NCBI RefSeq assembly: GCF_002099425.1
Contig: NW_018343982.1
Coordinates: forward strand, 9,707,501-9,771,500
From: Phascolarctos cinereus
Lineage: Eukaryota > Chordata > Mammalia > Diprotodontia > Phascolarctidae
Length of the DNA: 64,000 nucleotides
Direction: 5' to 3'
A program made the position numbers and the translations under genes. Of this stretch, positions 42,680 through 53,877 are shown piece by piece. The notes under the pieces are model-generated. The model saw nothing but the letters and a program-made list of their open reading frames with translations, made no database searches and was not told where the DNA came from. The number at the start of each line of letters is the position of its first letter. The first letter of the stretch is position 1.

Positions 42680-42832
42680 TGTGAAGGTTAATGAATTGGT
42701 ATTTGTGAAGTGCTTTGAGATCTGTGGATGAAAGGCACTATGAAGTATAAAGCATTAGGATGATTATTAAATTGCCTTGCCTGAGGTCAGACAGCACATG
42801 ACGAAGGGAGCTAGAAAGAGAAGACAAGCTCT
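42680..42832. mobile_element. MIR fragments in opposite orientations
   Basis: A sense MIR tail ('tgaagtgctttgagatct', 42,700-42,770) is followed by a short antisense core ('ttgcctgaggtcagacag', 42,774-42,830). Confidence 0.5.
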
Positions 42833-43051
42833 CTTTCTTCCATTCCCCTGCTAGAACAACTAAGACCATAACCTGTACTTGTTAAGATAGGCTTGTCCCT
42901 CTGTGGATGAATATCCTGAGGCCTTCACATCCTGTCTCCTTTATTCCCTGCACCCTGGTTAAGACCAGCTCCCAAGTTCTACATTATTAGCCTTGCTCAT
43001 TTGAATACTCATCAGCATGTCTGCTCCTACTTCAGGTAGCTTTCAGTCCAG

Positions 43052-43052
<1 letters not shown>

Positions 43053-43109
<57 letters not shown>
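43053..43109. repeat. (GT)n microsatellite
   Basis: About 28 GT units. The valine/cysteine-rich frame across it is an artefact. Confidence 0.98.
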
Positions 43110-43112
<3 letters not shown>

Positions 43113-43675
43113 AAGCCCAAGGAAGGCTGTTACACAATGAGAGAAAGAATACACAGTCTAGGAATTTGGAAAAAGAAAGACACTGTCTCTCTACCTAGGG
43201 AAAGGGTACAAAACCAGGTTAAGGGAATCCAGCCTGAGTTAATTCCTTAGCTACATTTCCCATGGTCTGGAGAGTTCACAGGCAAATCTGAGTCTTGTTT
43301 TTTTTTTTTCCATTATACCAGCCTAACAGTCACAATATTTGTTTTACAAGCATCTCCTCTATACCCCCAGCTTTTGTTTCCCCTATGTTGGCTGTGGTAT
43401 AGATTCCTCATTGCAATTCATACGCTTGTCACAGTGGGGTGTCAGCACGGCTGTTGCCACACTGATTAGTTAAGGGGGGAAAAAAGTGCCACATAAATAA
43501 AAAATTAGAGACTGTCACATTTTTAAAAGGTCCACACTCAAATGCCAGATTCTGTCATGGCAGCCTGAGTTCCTCCCATTTCCCGGAGTACCCTAGCTCA
43601 AGCAAAATGCATAATGTCTTGTTTTTAGTGATTAAGTGGTTAATGATTTAATGAACTAAAAAAAAAACCTCATTT
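43110..43675. other. Repeat-poor block, candidate conserved element
   Basis: Section 43,390-43,660 carries several homeodomain-like words (CTGATTAGTTAAG at 43,461, GTGGTTAATGATTTAATGA at 43,636) and no known repeat. No coding pattern. Confidence 0.3.
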
Positions 43676-43679
43676 GTTG

Positions 43680-43742
43680 CATCCCTTAGACTTGGAAAAA
43701 ACCTCAAAGAGCTGATTTTCTGTGTACCTCAGTCCAATATTG
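43680..43742 (-). mobile_element. MIR fragment, antisense
   Basis: Short match: 'acttggaaaaaacctcaa' and 'tgtacctcagtcc'. Weak. Confidence 0.35.
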
Positions 43743-44795
43743 CTACCTGCTGGGATATGAACACAGTCTCTAAATAAATTGCAAGTGGCCTTGGGCAAGT
43801 GGAAGAGTTTCTCTTTGATCCTGCTAGAGAGAATGAAGTCAAATGCTCAATCAATCAATCAAATTCATAACTTCTAGCTACAATCGGGCTGACAACAGCC
43901 TATTATTTATTTTTAAAATCATATATTTCATTGTTGCAAAACACACAGCCTCTCACGAGGGGAAGAGACTAAATTATTGATAAGCCATATAGATGACGGA
44001 GTTTGTTGTTTTTGACATGCTTGTCACTAACTGTTGTCAAGAAGAATTTACTAAGATGTAGAGTCAGGAAAGTTGGCCAGGAATGTATGTAGTGCCAAGT
44101 CTGAAACGGGGAGAAAAAACTTTAATGGTCTCTCTCATCGAACGAATTCTTGTAGGGAAAAGGCAGCTGAAGGCAGAACAATTTTCTATTGTAAAACAAT
44201 ACTTTAAAAGCCTCCAGTTTAATTGCTCCAGAGAAAGGTATTTGTTTTTCAAAATATCCAGGAAATCAGGAAATGAATTTCATTGTTATCTGTGTGTTTC
44301 TGGAAATTAAAAATCCCTTATTTCCAGAAATCTTCCCTGGATTTAGGGCATTGGGGAGGTTTTAGGAAATACAGAAAACAGAGCTAAGTCTGGAGAGGGG
44401 AAATAGGGAAAATCATCTTTGGTTATTGCTGCAATGATGGAAGAGGCTCCCATCCCCAACCCTTCTTTAAACCCTTAGATCTGGAAGGGCATTAGCACTG
44501 GAGGGGGTATTCCTACAGACCTCACACTTGACCTTTTTTAAGAGACTTAAGAAAAAGGAAAAGCATCGTGGGGAAATGCCGACCATTTCTTTCTATTTTG
44601 TTTCCTTCTTTTTTGTTTTCTGGGTCACCAGCTGGGGTGTCCAGGAGCAACTTGATGATTCTACATATCCAACTGCCTGTCTCCCCTAGCCCCTTACCCT
44701 CCCTTCCAATTCTTGCTCTGAGAACAGTAATCAAATCAACACTACCATTCCTGGGAAAGACATCTCAGTCAATTGTCCTCTAATCATCATTCTCT
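43743..44795. other. Repeat-free block, candidate conserved element
   Basis: 44,000-44,320 holds a dense set of plausible factor sites. TTTGACATGCTTGTCA at 44,010-44,025 is a TALE-like inverted pair. GGAATGT at 44,081 is TEAD-like. ATTGT-AA-AACAAT at 44,188-44,200 is an inverted SOX pair. 'tcattgttatctg' near 44,281 combines SOX-like and GATA-like words. No coding frame and no repeat. Conservation is the deciding test. Confidence 0.35.
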
Positions 44796-44799
44796 CTGA

Positions 44800-44992
44800 T
44801 TTCCCCGTGCAAAAACACTTCTCCTAGGCCATCACTTGATTTATGTGTGTATTTGTTGTCTTCTCTTATTAAAATGTAAGCTCCTTGAGGGCAGGGACTA
44901 TGTTGCTTGCTTGTAATTGTATCCCTAAATCTTAACAATGCCTGGTACATTGCATGTGCTTAATTGCTTTTTCATTCATTCATTTGCGCATT
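44800..44992 (+). mobile_element. L2 3' end
   Basis: 'aatgtaagctccttgagg', 'gcagggactatgttgctt', 'aatgcctggtacattgca', and a terminal (ATTC)n repeat. Confidence 0.9.
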
Positions 44993-44999
44993 CATCAGT

Positions 45000-45405
45000 T
45001 TCTTAATTTGTACAATGAGACACTGCGGTATAATGGAAGCAGACAGCCTGGGTATGACTCTCGCCCCTACAACTCCCCAGCTATGTGGACTTGGGCATGA
45101 TATTTCACTGCTCTATCCCCTCATTTCCTACAATATGACAGGGCTCAAATAGATGATTTCTAAGATCAATCCAGCTCTAAACTTCATGGTCCAGAGAACG
45201 GGGCACTTGTTCTACATTCAGAAAACTTGAATACAAATCCTACCTCTGATACTGAGCACTGACCTTGAACAATGCATTGAATGTCCCCGGTCCTCAATTT
45301 CCTTATCTATAAAATTAGGGGATTGGCCCCAACTGCCCTTCCAGCCCTAGGTCTATGATTCCACAACGAAATGATCTGTATGGTCCCTTCCAGCTCATTA
45401 AGCCA
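45000..45405 (+). mobile_element. Three MIR copies in a row, same orientation
   Basis: Copy one (45,000-45,188): 'atgtggacttgggcatga', 'agatcaatccagctctaa'. Copy two (45,190-45,364): 'acttgaatacaaatccta', 'aatttccttatctataaa', 'ccttccagccctaggtct'. Copy three (45,366-45,405) is only the tail: 'tggtcccttccagctcat'. Confidence 0.8.
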
Positions 45406-45935
45406 AATGATTTGTTATTCAATCAAAATAGTTCTTACCTCTGTACCCTGGGTATGGAGACAGAAAGGACCTCCCTCTGACCTCTCTGGATTCTTTCCCT
45501 GATGAGACCCACCACCATCTAGGTATGAAGGAAAGAGGTTCCAGGATGGTTGACTGAATTCTTCCTGATTCAGAGTGGACAAGAAAGGATGTGTGTGTGA
45601 GAAAACTTCCTCTGCCCAAAGAGGTACTAAAGTTAGTGTATCAGATTGGGATTGCTGAGTGAATAATGAGTAGTGCCACACGGGAAACGGTGTCTGAAGT
45701 AGGGTCAGATGGAAAATGAGGAATACAGGCTGGCCAGTGAGAGGTGAGGTATGGGGTTCAGGACCAAACAGCTTATAGTGGGGCTGAGCTAGAGAGTTCT
45801 CTTGGTCTGCCATACCATATGTACATGTGTGTGTATGTGTGTGTGTTGTGTATGTATGTGCACATTTCCTTTGTGTAGGTACCATGAAACTTCCACCCCT
45901 ACCCCATTCCTTGTTTGCCTTATCAAAAGTCAAGT
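45406..45935. other. Single-copy block, nothing assigned
   Basis: Includes a short TG/TATG patch at 45,817-45,860. A 174-codon minus frame (45,415-45,939) crosses that patch and is not supported by any domain. Confidence 0.35.
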
Positions 45936-45939
45936 CCAC

Positions 45940-46112
45940 TTGTCATTAGACACGGATTGGGATGCAGGAGACCTGAGCTCTAGGCCTATCTCTCCAGTTT
46001 ACTAGCTTCTTCCTCTCTGAACTTCTGTTCTCTTAACTGTGAAATGGGGATAATACTCTCTGCTCAATCTAACTCATAGGCTTGCTGTGACAAATGAGAC
46101 AATGCACACGAA
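45940..46112 (+). mobile_element. MIR SINE
   Basis: 'ggatgcaggagacctgag', 'ctctgaacttctgttctc', 'ttaactgtgaaatgggga'. Confidence 0.75.
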
Positions 46113-46765
46113 TGTTTTTTTTTGAAGTCTCAAGTGTGACTTATTTATCATTCATAATCATTATAGCATGTATTTAATATAATCATTAGTAATTAATGGG
46201 AGTTTGCTGTAAACGGGCTAGGATATTTCACATACAAGATTGTGGTTTTAATTGTGCAGAGGCACTGAGCTATGCAGATGTGCTTATTGCTCTCCTTTGA
46301 GAGTGGGCGGGGGAATGGAACTCATTAGCTCTTCAGGCAACATGTTTTTGCTGTGATTTCAACCGAGGATCCTGGGGGGCTGGGAGTGCGATTGGGGGGG
46401 CAGCAAAAAAATGCCTTCAACCTTTAGCCTTCTCCGGGCCAGATGGCTGCATTTGAAAAGAAGCCTAGAAAATGCTGACCCCTTTCTTTTTTTCTTTCCT
46501 CTTTTCTGTTTTCTTGGTCACAAGGTGGGTTGTATCAGTCAGCAGCATATAGACAACACTGCTCCAGCGGTTTCCATAGAAATTCAGACTGATTCTTGTG
46601 CTTGGGTTTTGGGGGGGGTGTATGTGTGCGCATGCACGCGTGTGGGTTTAGCACAATCACTACACACCGTGGTCACAAGTCACCATGATAAAAATGGCCA
46701 AAGAACCTGCGTGGTTTTTGTTTGCAGCATGTCAGACAGATGTTTTTTAGAGGTGGCAAGATAAG
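46113..46765. other. Repeat-free block, strongest candidate conserved element
   Basis: 46,130-46,340 is packed with homeodomain-type words (AGTAATTAATGG at 46,188, GTTTTAATTGTGC at 46,245, CTCATTAGCTC at 46,321). 46,560-46,590 has an imperfect X-box-like GTTTCCATAGAAAT. A 27 bp strictly alternating purine-pyrimidine run with CpGs lies at 46,618-46,644. The 117-codon frame at 46,411-46,764 has no domain. I infer a regulatory role only from composition and lack of repeats. Confidence 0.35.
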
Positions 46766-48125
46766 GCTATGGTAAGTCCCATTTCATAAATAGTCTCTCC
46801 CTCTCCTCTGGTCCTCTTGGGAACCTTCTGTGATTTGTTAGCTGGATGATTATAATGGGCATTAATTATACCTGCAAGCTAAGGTTTATCAAAAGTACCT
46901 TACAAAGTACATTGTGGCAAACATTTGGATAAACACAATGAGCTGAAAAAGATTTTATTTTTCCGAAAGGACAAAGGAATTACATCTAAAAAAATGAGTG
47001 ATTTAGGAAAATGGTTGAGCACACAAGAGGCGTGAGACAGAGATGCTCTAGGCTTTCTTTTGGGCTGAGGCCACCTGTTTTAGAAGCACTTGGGCATCAT
47101 ATTTAACCCTTTGTGAATGGCTAGGGAGTTAACCCACTCGCTGTATCTTCATCTTCCCAGATGTTTGCTTCAGGCACTTTTGGGAGGGCCCTTAACAAGC
47201 ATGTATAAGCCAAATGCCACCATTTTTTCCAAGCCCCAAAAGCATACATTGAAAACCCAGGGAGGGATAGAGCCTCACCCTGGCCCCAGACACAAAATGG
47301 CTCAGTCTCTTTCTTTCTTATGACTCATCAACAGCTGTGCCTCAGACTACAAAGCCCAGCTTCAGCTTGAATTGAATGCAGCAATTCCCCCTAGGAACAT
47401 GAAAAATGATGAGCATTTTGTCTACAAGGAGTGCTTAGTAAGGTCAGGATGACCCTATGATAATAGTACATGTGAGTTGAGGCCACAACCCCTTTTTCCA
47501 TGGCCTCTGAAGGAGTTTGCTTGGAAACCAGGGTCCTGTGGATGCGCAGAGGCAAAGAGTCGACAGGGACATGCTTTGTTTTTGTGGGGAACTGCACTCT
47601 GATATTTTCAATATCAGAATTACATTTTACGTTAAGTTCTACCTAAGAGATCACATCAGCCCTTCCACAGAATGAACAAATGACCAAGTACAAAGACATT
47701 GTCTCTGTGGTTTTTCTTGGCTTTATTAACCTTATGTTTTCTGAATCTGGAGTATCTGACTATAAGGATTAGAAGTCATCCCATCATAATGATGTCATCA
47801 AGTTGTTTTAAGTCCAGGTAGGGAGTGCTGCTAGGAAGGTCAAAGTCCTAGGCTTTGTCTTCTTGCAAGTTGTGCCAGAGGCTACAGATGGAACTCTCAA
47901 TAAGCTGTCCTGAAAATTCATGATTTTCACCATGAAATTAAATGGGTAAGAAGGTATGAATAAAAGAGTACAGTTATATCGTACTGTAAAAGTAAAGAGT
48001 ACGGACTACTGATAGTAGGAAAAGGGCATAGTTTTTCAAAAACTGTACTTCTGTAGGGATGTAATAAGAGCATTCTATCAGACAAGATATCCTAGACTTT
48101 ATTTTCTTCCTCCAAACTATGTTGT
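46766..48125. other. Single-copy block, nothing assigned
   Basis: 1.4 kb without recognised repeats. Short frames only. No gene supported. Confidence 0.4.
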
Positions 48126-48129
48126 TAAG

Positions 48130-48340
48130 GAAAATGAGCACTAGGTATCGCATTAAAAGTCTGGACTCTAATCTTGTTTCCATGTCTTACTAGATATGTG
48201 ACCTTGGGTAAATTGCTTAATTAGTCTCTCTGAAGAAAGCCTCAGTTTCCTTATCTGTAAAATGGGGATAATTGCATCATCTCCCTCCCTCACAAAGTTG
48301 CTGTGCCAAATAAGGAAATGTATTAACACAATGAGGTAGG
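48130..48340 (+). mobile_element. MIR SINE, nearly complete
   Basis: 'tgtgaccttgggtaaatt', 'ctcagtttccttatctgt', 'aaaatggggataattgca'. Confidence 0.85.
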
Positions 48341-49765
48341 CAGGGCAATTATTTGGTGGGTTAGGGAATCAGCAGCTGTTGTTCAGTAAGCCTGCTGAAG
48401 GCTCTGGCCTCTCTTCTCTTTGTAGAAGTCTGATTATGTGGGTAACTTTTCCTTTATGATTGTTTGTGTTGCCCTGTGTTCCTTGTATCAGAATCTTCTC
48501 TGGGAGGAGAAGGAGATGGAGATGGAGAAGGCAGCAAGTAGGGGGCATAAGAATGAGAAGGGTGAGTCCCAGGAGAACATTAACACAGTAATAGCCTGTG
48601 GGTGGTAACCTCGGGCTGGAAAAATGAGTGAGGATGACCATGCCAAATGGCTCAGGGCCAATGGACTAGAGGTATGAGGGATGTCAGAGGACCACCTTGG
48701 GGAGGAAGTGTGCCCTGGTTGATGTTGATGTACTGGGACAAAGGCCTATCCACCATCCCATTTACGATTCTGCCACCACCTCCAAAATGATAATCTAATA
48801 TTCCAAATGGGAGTCAGATTTTAGCACTGGACAATGCTAAAGAGTTTTAGTATCCCCCTTATCCCTATATCTGTCTCTGAATCAACTCTTAAAGCCAAAT
48901 ATGCCAGAGAGGTAGAGTTGTTCAAGGCGAACATAGAAAAGGAATTCTTGAGAATAATTTGAAGATGCCAAAGAACCAGAGAAAGTTGAGTTAGAGCTGA
49001 GACAGGAGATGCAATGAGTGACATATTTTGACTTCTGAATTGTCATTATGAATAGATATTTTGACTTTGCTTGTCTTTTGTCCTCTATTTCAAAAGCAAG
49101 TCTTCAAATTATTGACTGCTTTAGTGAACTAAAACACTTCTTAATTAACAATCTAGGTTCCACTAGCAAGAGAAGAAGAAAGACTTCACAAGGGGGAAAG
49201 CTTTCATCATGTGACTTTTCCCATTTAATCCTTATCCTATTTGAACAACAAGGCTTTGGGGGTTCCTTGTTGCAGATCAGCAGGGAGCCCTTTGAGCCAC
49301 AGAGATGGAATGGCACGTTCACTGACACCACCCTGGGCAAGGTAAACTGGAATCAGAGCTTCCTTTCCAAGTTTAGAAGAGTCCTGTGGGTTGGCAGGGG
49401 AAGGCCTTTGTTTTGCTTTTAATACTCCTCTTAGGAGGATGAGTGATGCAATCTGCAAATGTCCCCATAGGACTATATCAAGGCAGATTGCCTGTGTTCA
49501 TTAGTGAGGCCCATTCCTAGTGATTGTGGGGTCATGTAAATGGAGCCCCTCTGTATATTCCATGATAGAGAGTTATGGACATGTAGATGTAGAGAAGGTA
49601 TGATAATTACTGAAAAGTTGCTTAGAATCTTAAGTAATTCCCTACACCAAGAAAGTTGGACCGGAGTGCAAGGAAACTAGTCGACTGTAGGCAGAAGTAC
49701 ACTTTTTACCTTGGAAAGTAGCTATTGTTTCTGATAACATTCAAGCCTTCTGGTCTAGCTGGCAG
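48341..49765. other. Single-copy block, nothing assigned
   Basis: Contains a 124-codon plus frame (49,048-49,422) without domain and overlapping minus frames. No repeat family recognised. Confidence 0.4.
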
Positions 49766-49767
49766 GA

Positions 49768-49965
49768 CAGTATTATCACCAGAGTCATGGCGGATAGGAT
49801 AAGGAGCTCTGGACTCGCAATCAGAGAATAGGGACTCAAACCTTGACTCCACCATTTATCTACCTCTATGACCATATGCAAAGCTTTTCATCTTTAATTT
49901 CCTTATCTTTAAAGGAAGGGCTTAGACTAAATAATTGCTTAAATCCCCAAATCTATTTTTCTCTT
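49768..49965 (+). mobile_element. MIR SINE
   Basis: 'ggataaggagctctggac', 'tatgaccatatgcaaagc', 'atttccttatctttaaag', 'gggcttagactaaataat'. Confidence 0.75.
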
Positions 49966-50344
49966 TAACATAACTTCATTTGTGAGTCACTGTCCATTTC
50001 CTTATGGTTGGGACATTTCTGAGACAGAGGGCAGATTGCAAAAGAAGTTTCTTGAAAAAATCATTGGGTTGACATGGGTCTGGAACATATAAAGTAGCCC
50101 ATGTTTCTCTTGTCTTGAAAAGAAATTAGGGGGAACTGAAGTCAGAAGCTTACAGAAAATCATTTTAGAGGAATATATCATCACAAAACTTAAGGGAATC
50201 AATGACTCTATATCTAGGCTATAAATCACATTTAGTTTGGCTACTCACAGTCACTGAAGTATCTTTTGAATAGTCAAATTTCGACACATGAAATATAGTT
50301 ATTTTGTGAGTATTCTTTTCAGAACTGTATTTACCGTTATACCC

Positions 50345-50535
50345 ATAGTTAACTGACAAATATTTATTAAGCATTTACTATATGCCAGGTACTGTGCTAA
50401 GTACTAGGGATACAAAGAATAGCAAATACTTGGTCCCCGTGCTCAAGGAGATCACATTCTAACAGAAGAAACAGTAACCAACCAGCCAACAAATATTTAA
50501 GTGCTTACAAGATGCCAGTTGCTGCACAACATGCA
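50345..50535 (-). mobile_element. L2 3' end, antisense
   Basis: 'acaaatatttattaagca', 'ccaggtactgtgctaagt', 'gctcaaggagatcacatt', then a second partial terminus ('aacaaatatttaagtgct') at 50,487. The 50,536-51,125 interval holds the TG run and otherwise unassigned DNA. Confidence 0.88.
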
Positions 50536-50608
50536 AAAATTATAAATGTAAGATATTTAGAAAAAATACAAATGGAAAATAATTGGGTAAATGGAAAATA
50601 ATCTCAGG

Positions 50609-50612
<4 letters not shown>

Positions 50613-50672
<60 letters not shown>

Positions 50673-50683
50673 TGTGTATGTGA
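50613..50683. repeat. (TG)n microsatellite
   Basis: About 30 TG units ending in imperfect ATGTGTG steps. The histidine/threonine-rich minus frames here are artefacts. Confidence 0.98.
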
Positions 50684-51129
50684 CAGGTGGTGATGAGGGA
50701 GGGGATGGGAAAGGTCCCCCAAAGGAGGTGGAATTTGAACAGAATCATTTCTTTAAAAATAATTATTTCAATTATTTCAATCAAAAAAGCATTTCTTTTC
50801 TCTCCCCCCAATATCCTCCACCCTGGGTTTTGGAGGATGGTGGTGGAGAGGGGATAAAAACAAAGAAAGAAAAACAAAGCTCTTATGATAAATACATACA
50901 GGCAAGCAAAACAAATTCCTACCTTTGACACATCCAAAAACATGTGTCTCATTCCGCATCTTGAGTCGATTACCTCTCTGTCAGGAGATGGGGGCCATTC
51001 TTCCTCATCAGTCCTTTGGTTGATCCGTGGTTGGTCATTGCATTGATCAGAGTTCTTCAGTTTTTCATAGCTTGTTCATTTTTACAATGTTGTCATCATA
51101 GTACAAAGTGTTCTGGTTCTACTTTGAGC

Positions 51130-51400
51130 TGAATCTTGAAGAAAGCCAAGGAAACCAGGAGGTAGTGATGAGGAAGGAGAACATTACAAGCATGGGGGAC
51201 AGCCAATGCAAAGACTAGAAAGTTGGGAGATAGAGTATTTTTTTTTATGAAGCAGACAGTAGATGTCAATGTCACAGATCATAGAGGGGATGGAAGTAAA
51301 ACGTAAAACGATTGGAAAGGTGGGAAGCAGCCAGTTTATGAAGGGCTTTAAAAATGATATAGATTTCTTTGTTACCTGAGAAACCCTCAGTGAAGTCAGA
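51130..51400 (-). mobile_element. L2 internal part, antisense
   Basis: 'tgaagaaagccaaggaaa', 'gggacagccaatgcaaag', 'gaagcagccagtttatga', 'agggctttaaaaatgata' fit L2 read backwards. Confidence 0.75.
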
Positions 51401-51489
51401 AATTGCTGAATGCATCTTCTGGGAGGTTCTTGTCATTTTAAAGAATTCTTTCCCTGTAATAACTGAGGCTCTAAGAAGTAAGTGACTTG

Positions 51490-51625
51490 GGGCAGCTAGG
51501 TGGCACAGTGGATAGAGCACCCACCCTGAAGTCAGGAGGACCTGAGTTCAAATCTGGCCTCAGACCAGACACTTGACACTTGCTACATGTGTGACCCTGG
51601 GCAAGTCACTTAACCCCAATTGCCT

Positions 51626-51670
<45 letters not shown>
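51490..51670 (+). mobile_element. WSINE-like SINE with perfect 16 bp TSD
   Basis: Head 'gggcagctaggtggcaca', B-box 'gagttcaaatctggcctc', core 'gtgaccctgggcaagtca', then 'ttaaccccaattgcctaa' and an (AC)n tail in place of a plain A tail. The duplication AGAAGTAAGTGACTTG is perfect at 51,474-51,489 and 51,671-51,686. Low divergence from the family pattern and the perfect duplication make it one of the younger insertions here. Confidence 0.95.
51631..51670. repeat. (AC)n microsatellite in a SINE tail
   Basis: About 20 AC units forming the 3' tail of the SINE at 51,490. Confidence 0.95.
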
Positions 51671-51674
<4 letters not shown>

Positions 51675-51986
51675 GTAAGTGACTTGCCCATAGTCATACG
51701 GCTAATTAGTGTTAGAAGTAGCTTTCGAACCAGGTCTTGCAGCTTCTTTCTGGTACTTCATGTTGTCTCAATATTGAAGGGAGAGGTATAACTCCACATT
51801 TGACTGAGAGACTAGAGGGAAACAACATTCTCCTTTGTTAACTGAGTGAGTGATAGTAAACTGTGTGTGAACCAGCAGAACTACACCCTCCTGCATTGGC
51901 CTCAGCAGTCTCTCTAAAGAAGTCTGGGTGTAGACACTTTAGCTATTTATTTCCAGATAAGGAGCAACTACTTATTTCCCCTTTGG

Positions 51987-53324
51987 TTTCTCTTAAAGTC
52001 ACTAGCTTCCAATTGCTCTATTCTAATTTTTAAGGAAGTATTTTCTTCATTAAGCTTTTGGACTTCCTTTTCCATTTGGCCAATTTTGCTTTTTAGGGCA
52101 TTCTTCTCCTCATTGGCTTTTTGGACCTCTTTGCCATTTGACTTAGGCTATTTTTCAAGGTGTTATTTTCTTCAGTATTTTTTTGGGTCTCCTTTAGCAA
52201 GCTGTTGACTTGTTTTTCATGATTTTCTTCCATCACTCTCATTTCTCTTCCCAATTTTTCCTCTACTTCTCTTACTTACTTCTCAAAATCCCTTTTGAGC
52301 TCTTCCAAGGCCTGGGACTGATTCATATTTTTCTTGGAGGCTTTGGATGTAGGAGCTTTGACTTTGTTGTCTTCTTCTGGTTGTATGTTTTGATCTTCTT
52401 TGTCACCAAAGTAAGGTAATACAGTCTGACTCTTTTTGTGCTGCTTGCTCATGATCCTGGCCAATTACTTGAGTTTTAAACTCTTTGTTAAGGTAAGAGT
52501 CTGCTTCCAATGTGGAGAATGTACTGTCCCAAGCTTTGGGGGTTTGTACAGCTGTTTTCAGAGATACTTGTAGGGACCTGTAAATTTTCAGTTCTTCCAA
52601 GGTGGTATAATAAGGGGTGAGGTGTTTATTCCTTTCCTGGACTGTGCTGTGGTCTATTAGTGACCACAAGCACTCCTTTCTGTCCTGGAACTGTGAGGAG
52701 GGTTGTCTCTATACAGACGCTACAAGCTCCACCACACCAGCACTCCTCCTCGCCCCAGGACCACCACGCAGAACTGTAACCCAGATCCAAGCATGGGCAA
52801 AGTAAGAGATTCCTTCCTTAGCACTGGCAAAGAGATCCCTGCAATCCCTCTCTGATAAGCCACTGGATTCCTCCTCAGTCTGTGGGCTGGAAGCTGAGGA
52901 GGCAGCTGCCTCCCCAGGGCCGTGTGTTCTTGGGGAACTGGACCTGAGACCCCAATCTTCTCTCTCAGCACTGCAGAAACAGACTTTTCCCCACTGACCT
53001 TCTAGGTTGTCTTTGGAGTTTATAGGTTAAGAAGTCTGGAAGCCGCCACAGCTGCCCGCAGTTCAGTCCTCTGAAGCCTGCTCCAGGTTTGCTGAGGCCT
53101 GAGCGCCCATACTGCACTGTGCTCTCCTCACATCATGGTGCAATATGCCTTTCTGATCAATTGTCCAGGTTGTCTTAGGCTGGCAATTTGTTTCACTCTG
53201 TCTTTTTGTGGGTTCTGCTGCTTTAGAATTTGTTTAGAGCCATTTTTTGTAGGTATTTGGAGGGGTTTGGGGGAGAGCTCAAGGAAGTCACTGCTTTCAG
53301 TCCGCCATCTTGGCTCTGCCCCGC
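51987..53324 (-). mobile_element. L1 LINE with 5' end, truncated in ORF1, with TSD
   Basis: On the minus strand it begins at the L1 5' end (GCGGGGCAGAGCCAAGATGG), runs through about 850 bp of 5' UTR and enters ORF1. ORF1 begins at about 52,452 with MSKQHKKSQTVLPYFGDKE, followed by a coiled-coil-like region (VEEKLGREMRVMEENHEKQ..., SLKIRIEQLEAS). One in-frame stop follows LKRDFEK, and a frame shift comes later. It stops at 51,987 inside ORF1 after 'ctttaagagaaa'. The flanks TATTTCCCCTTTGG (51,973-51,986) and TATTGCCCCTTTGG (53,325-53,338) are a 14 bp duplication with one mismatch. There is no ORF2, 3' UTR or long A tail. The frame at 52,403-52,669 is 5' UTR. Confidence 0.93.
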
Positions 53325-53338
53325 TATTGCCCCTTTGG

Positions 53339-53875
53339 GAACAAGCATAGGCATTGGCATTTAAGGGCGGAGATGATGATTGTTGAAACCAGCCCCTGTC
53401 ATACTCCTAGGGAGAACAGTGGAAGGCAGCAAGTGGTCTGCTAATTACCAACACTTGGAAACTGGGCCAGCAGTTCACAGTGGCATTGAGATCTGCCTCC
53501 AGTTGTCCCCATGTGTAAACTGCACAAATTCCCTGTGTGTTCTGTCTGTAATGCTGAAACCACAGGGGGCTAGTCTTCACTACATGGATGCCTTGGGGAA
53601 AGCAGAGGGCCTATGGGAAATCTCCCTTCATCTTGTGTGTCTGCAAGTTACAGAAATGGATGGGGTAAGAGACCTGAGTCAGTTGCAGTCACCCTGGAAA
53701 CCGCCTGTGATGTTAGGCAGATCTCGGGCTTGGCCAAGGGGCACATGTCTGAACTGTCTTCACTGAAGCCTTTCCTTCCCCTACAGTCAGAGGGTCTGAT
53801 AAGGTGGCTTATGTGCTAAAATGACACAGAAGCCCCAAAGCTGGGTCTACTTTCCTCCATCTTTACACTGAAAAC
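53339..53875. other. Single-copy block, nothing assigned
   Basis: A 128-codon plus frame (53,380-53,766) has no domain. No repeat family recognised. Confidence 0.4.
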
Positions 53876-53877
53876 CT

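Larger units (their letters stand above)
51405..51760 (-). mobile_element. MIR, antisense, split by a WSINE-like SINE
   Basis: Left piece to 51,489 ('taactgaggctctaagaa') and right piece from 51,671 ('gacttgcccatagtcata', 'gaaccaggtcttgcagct') rejoin exactly across the younger SINE. Confidence 0.8.

Noticed and set aside
43017-43250. Cysteine-valine repeat protein
   Set aside because: Translation of (GT)n; the same holds for frames at 22,624, 23,160, 50,614 and 61,871.
45415-45939. 174-codon minus frame
   Set aside because: It passes through a TG/TATG patch giving a threonine-histidine run, and no family resemblance is visible on either side.
52403-52669. 88-codon minus frame ahead of MSKQHKKSQ
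   Set aside because: It lies in the L1 5' UTR region and is not a separate host gene.
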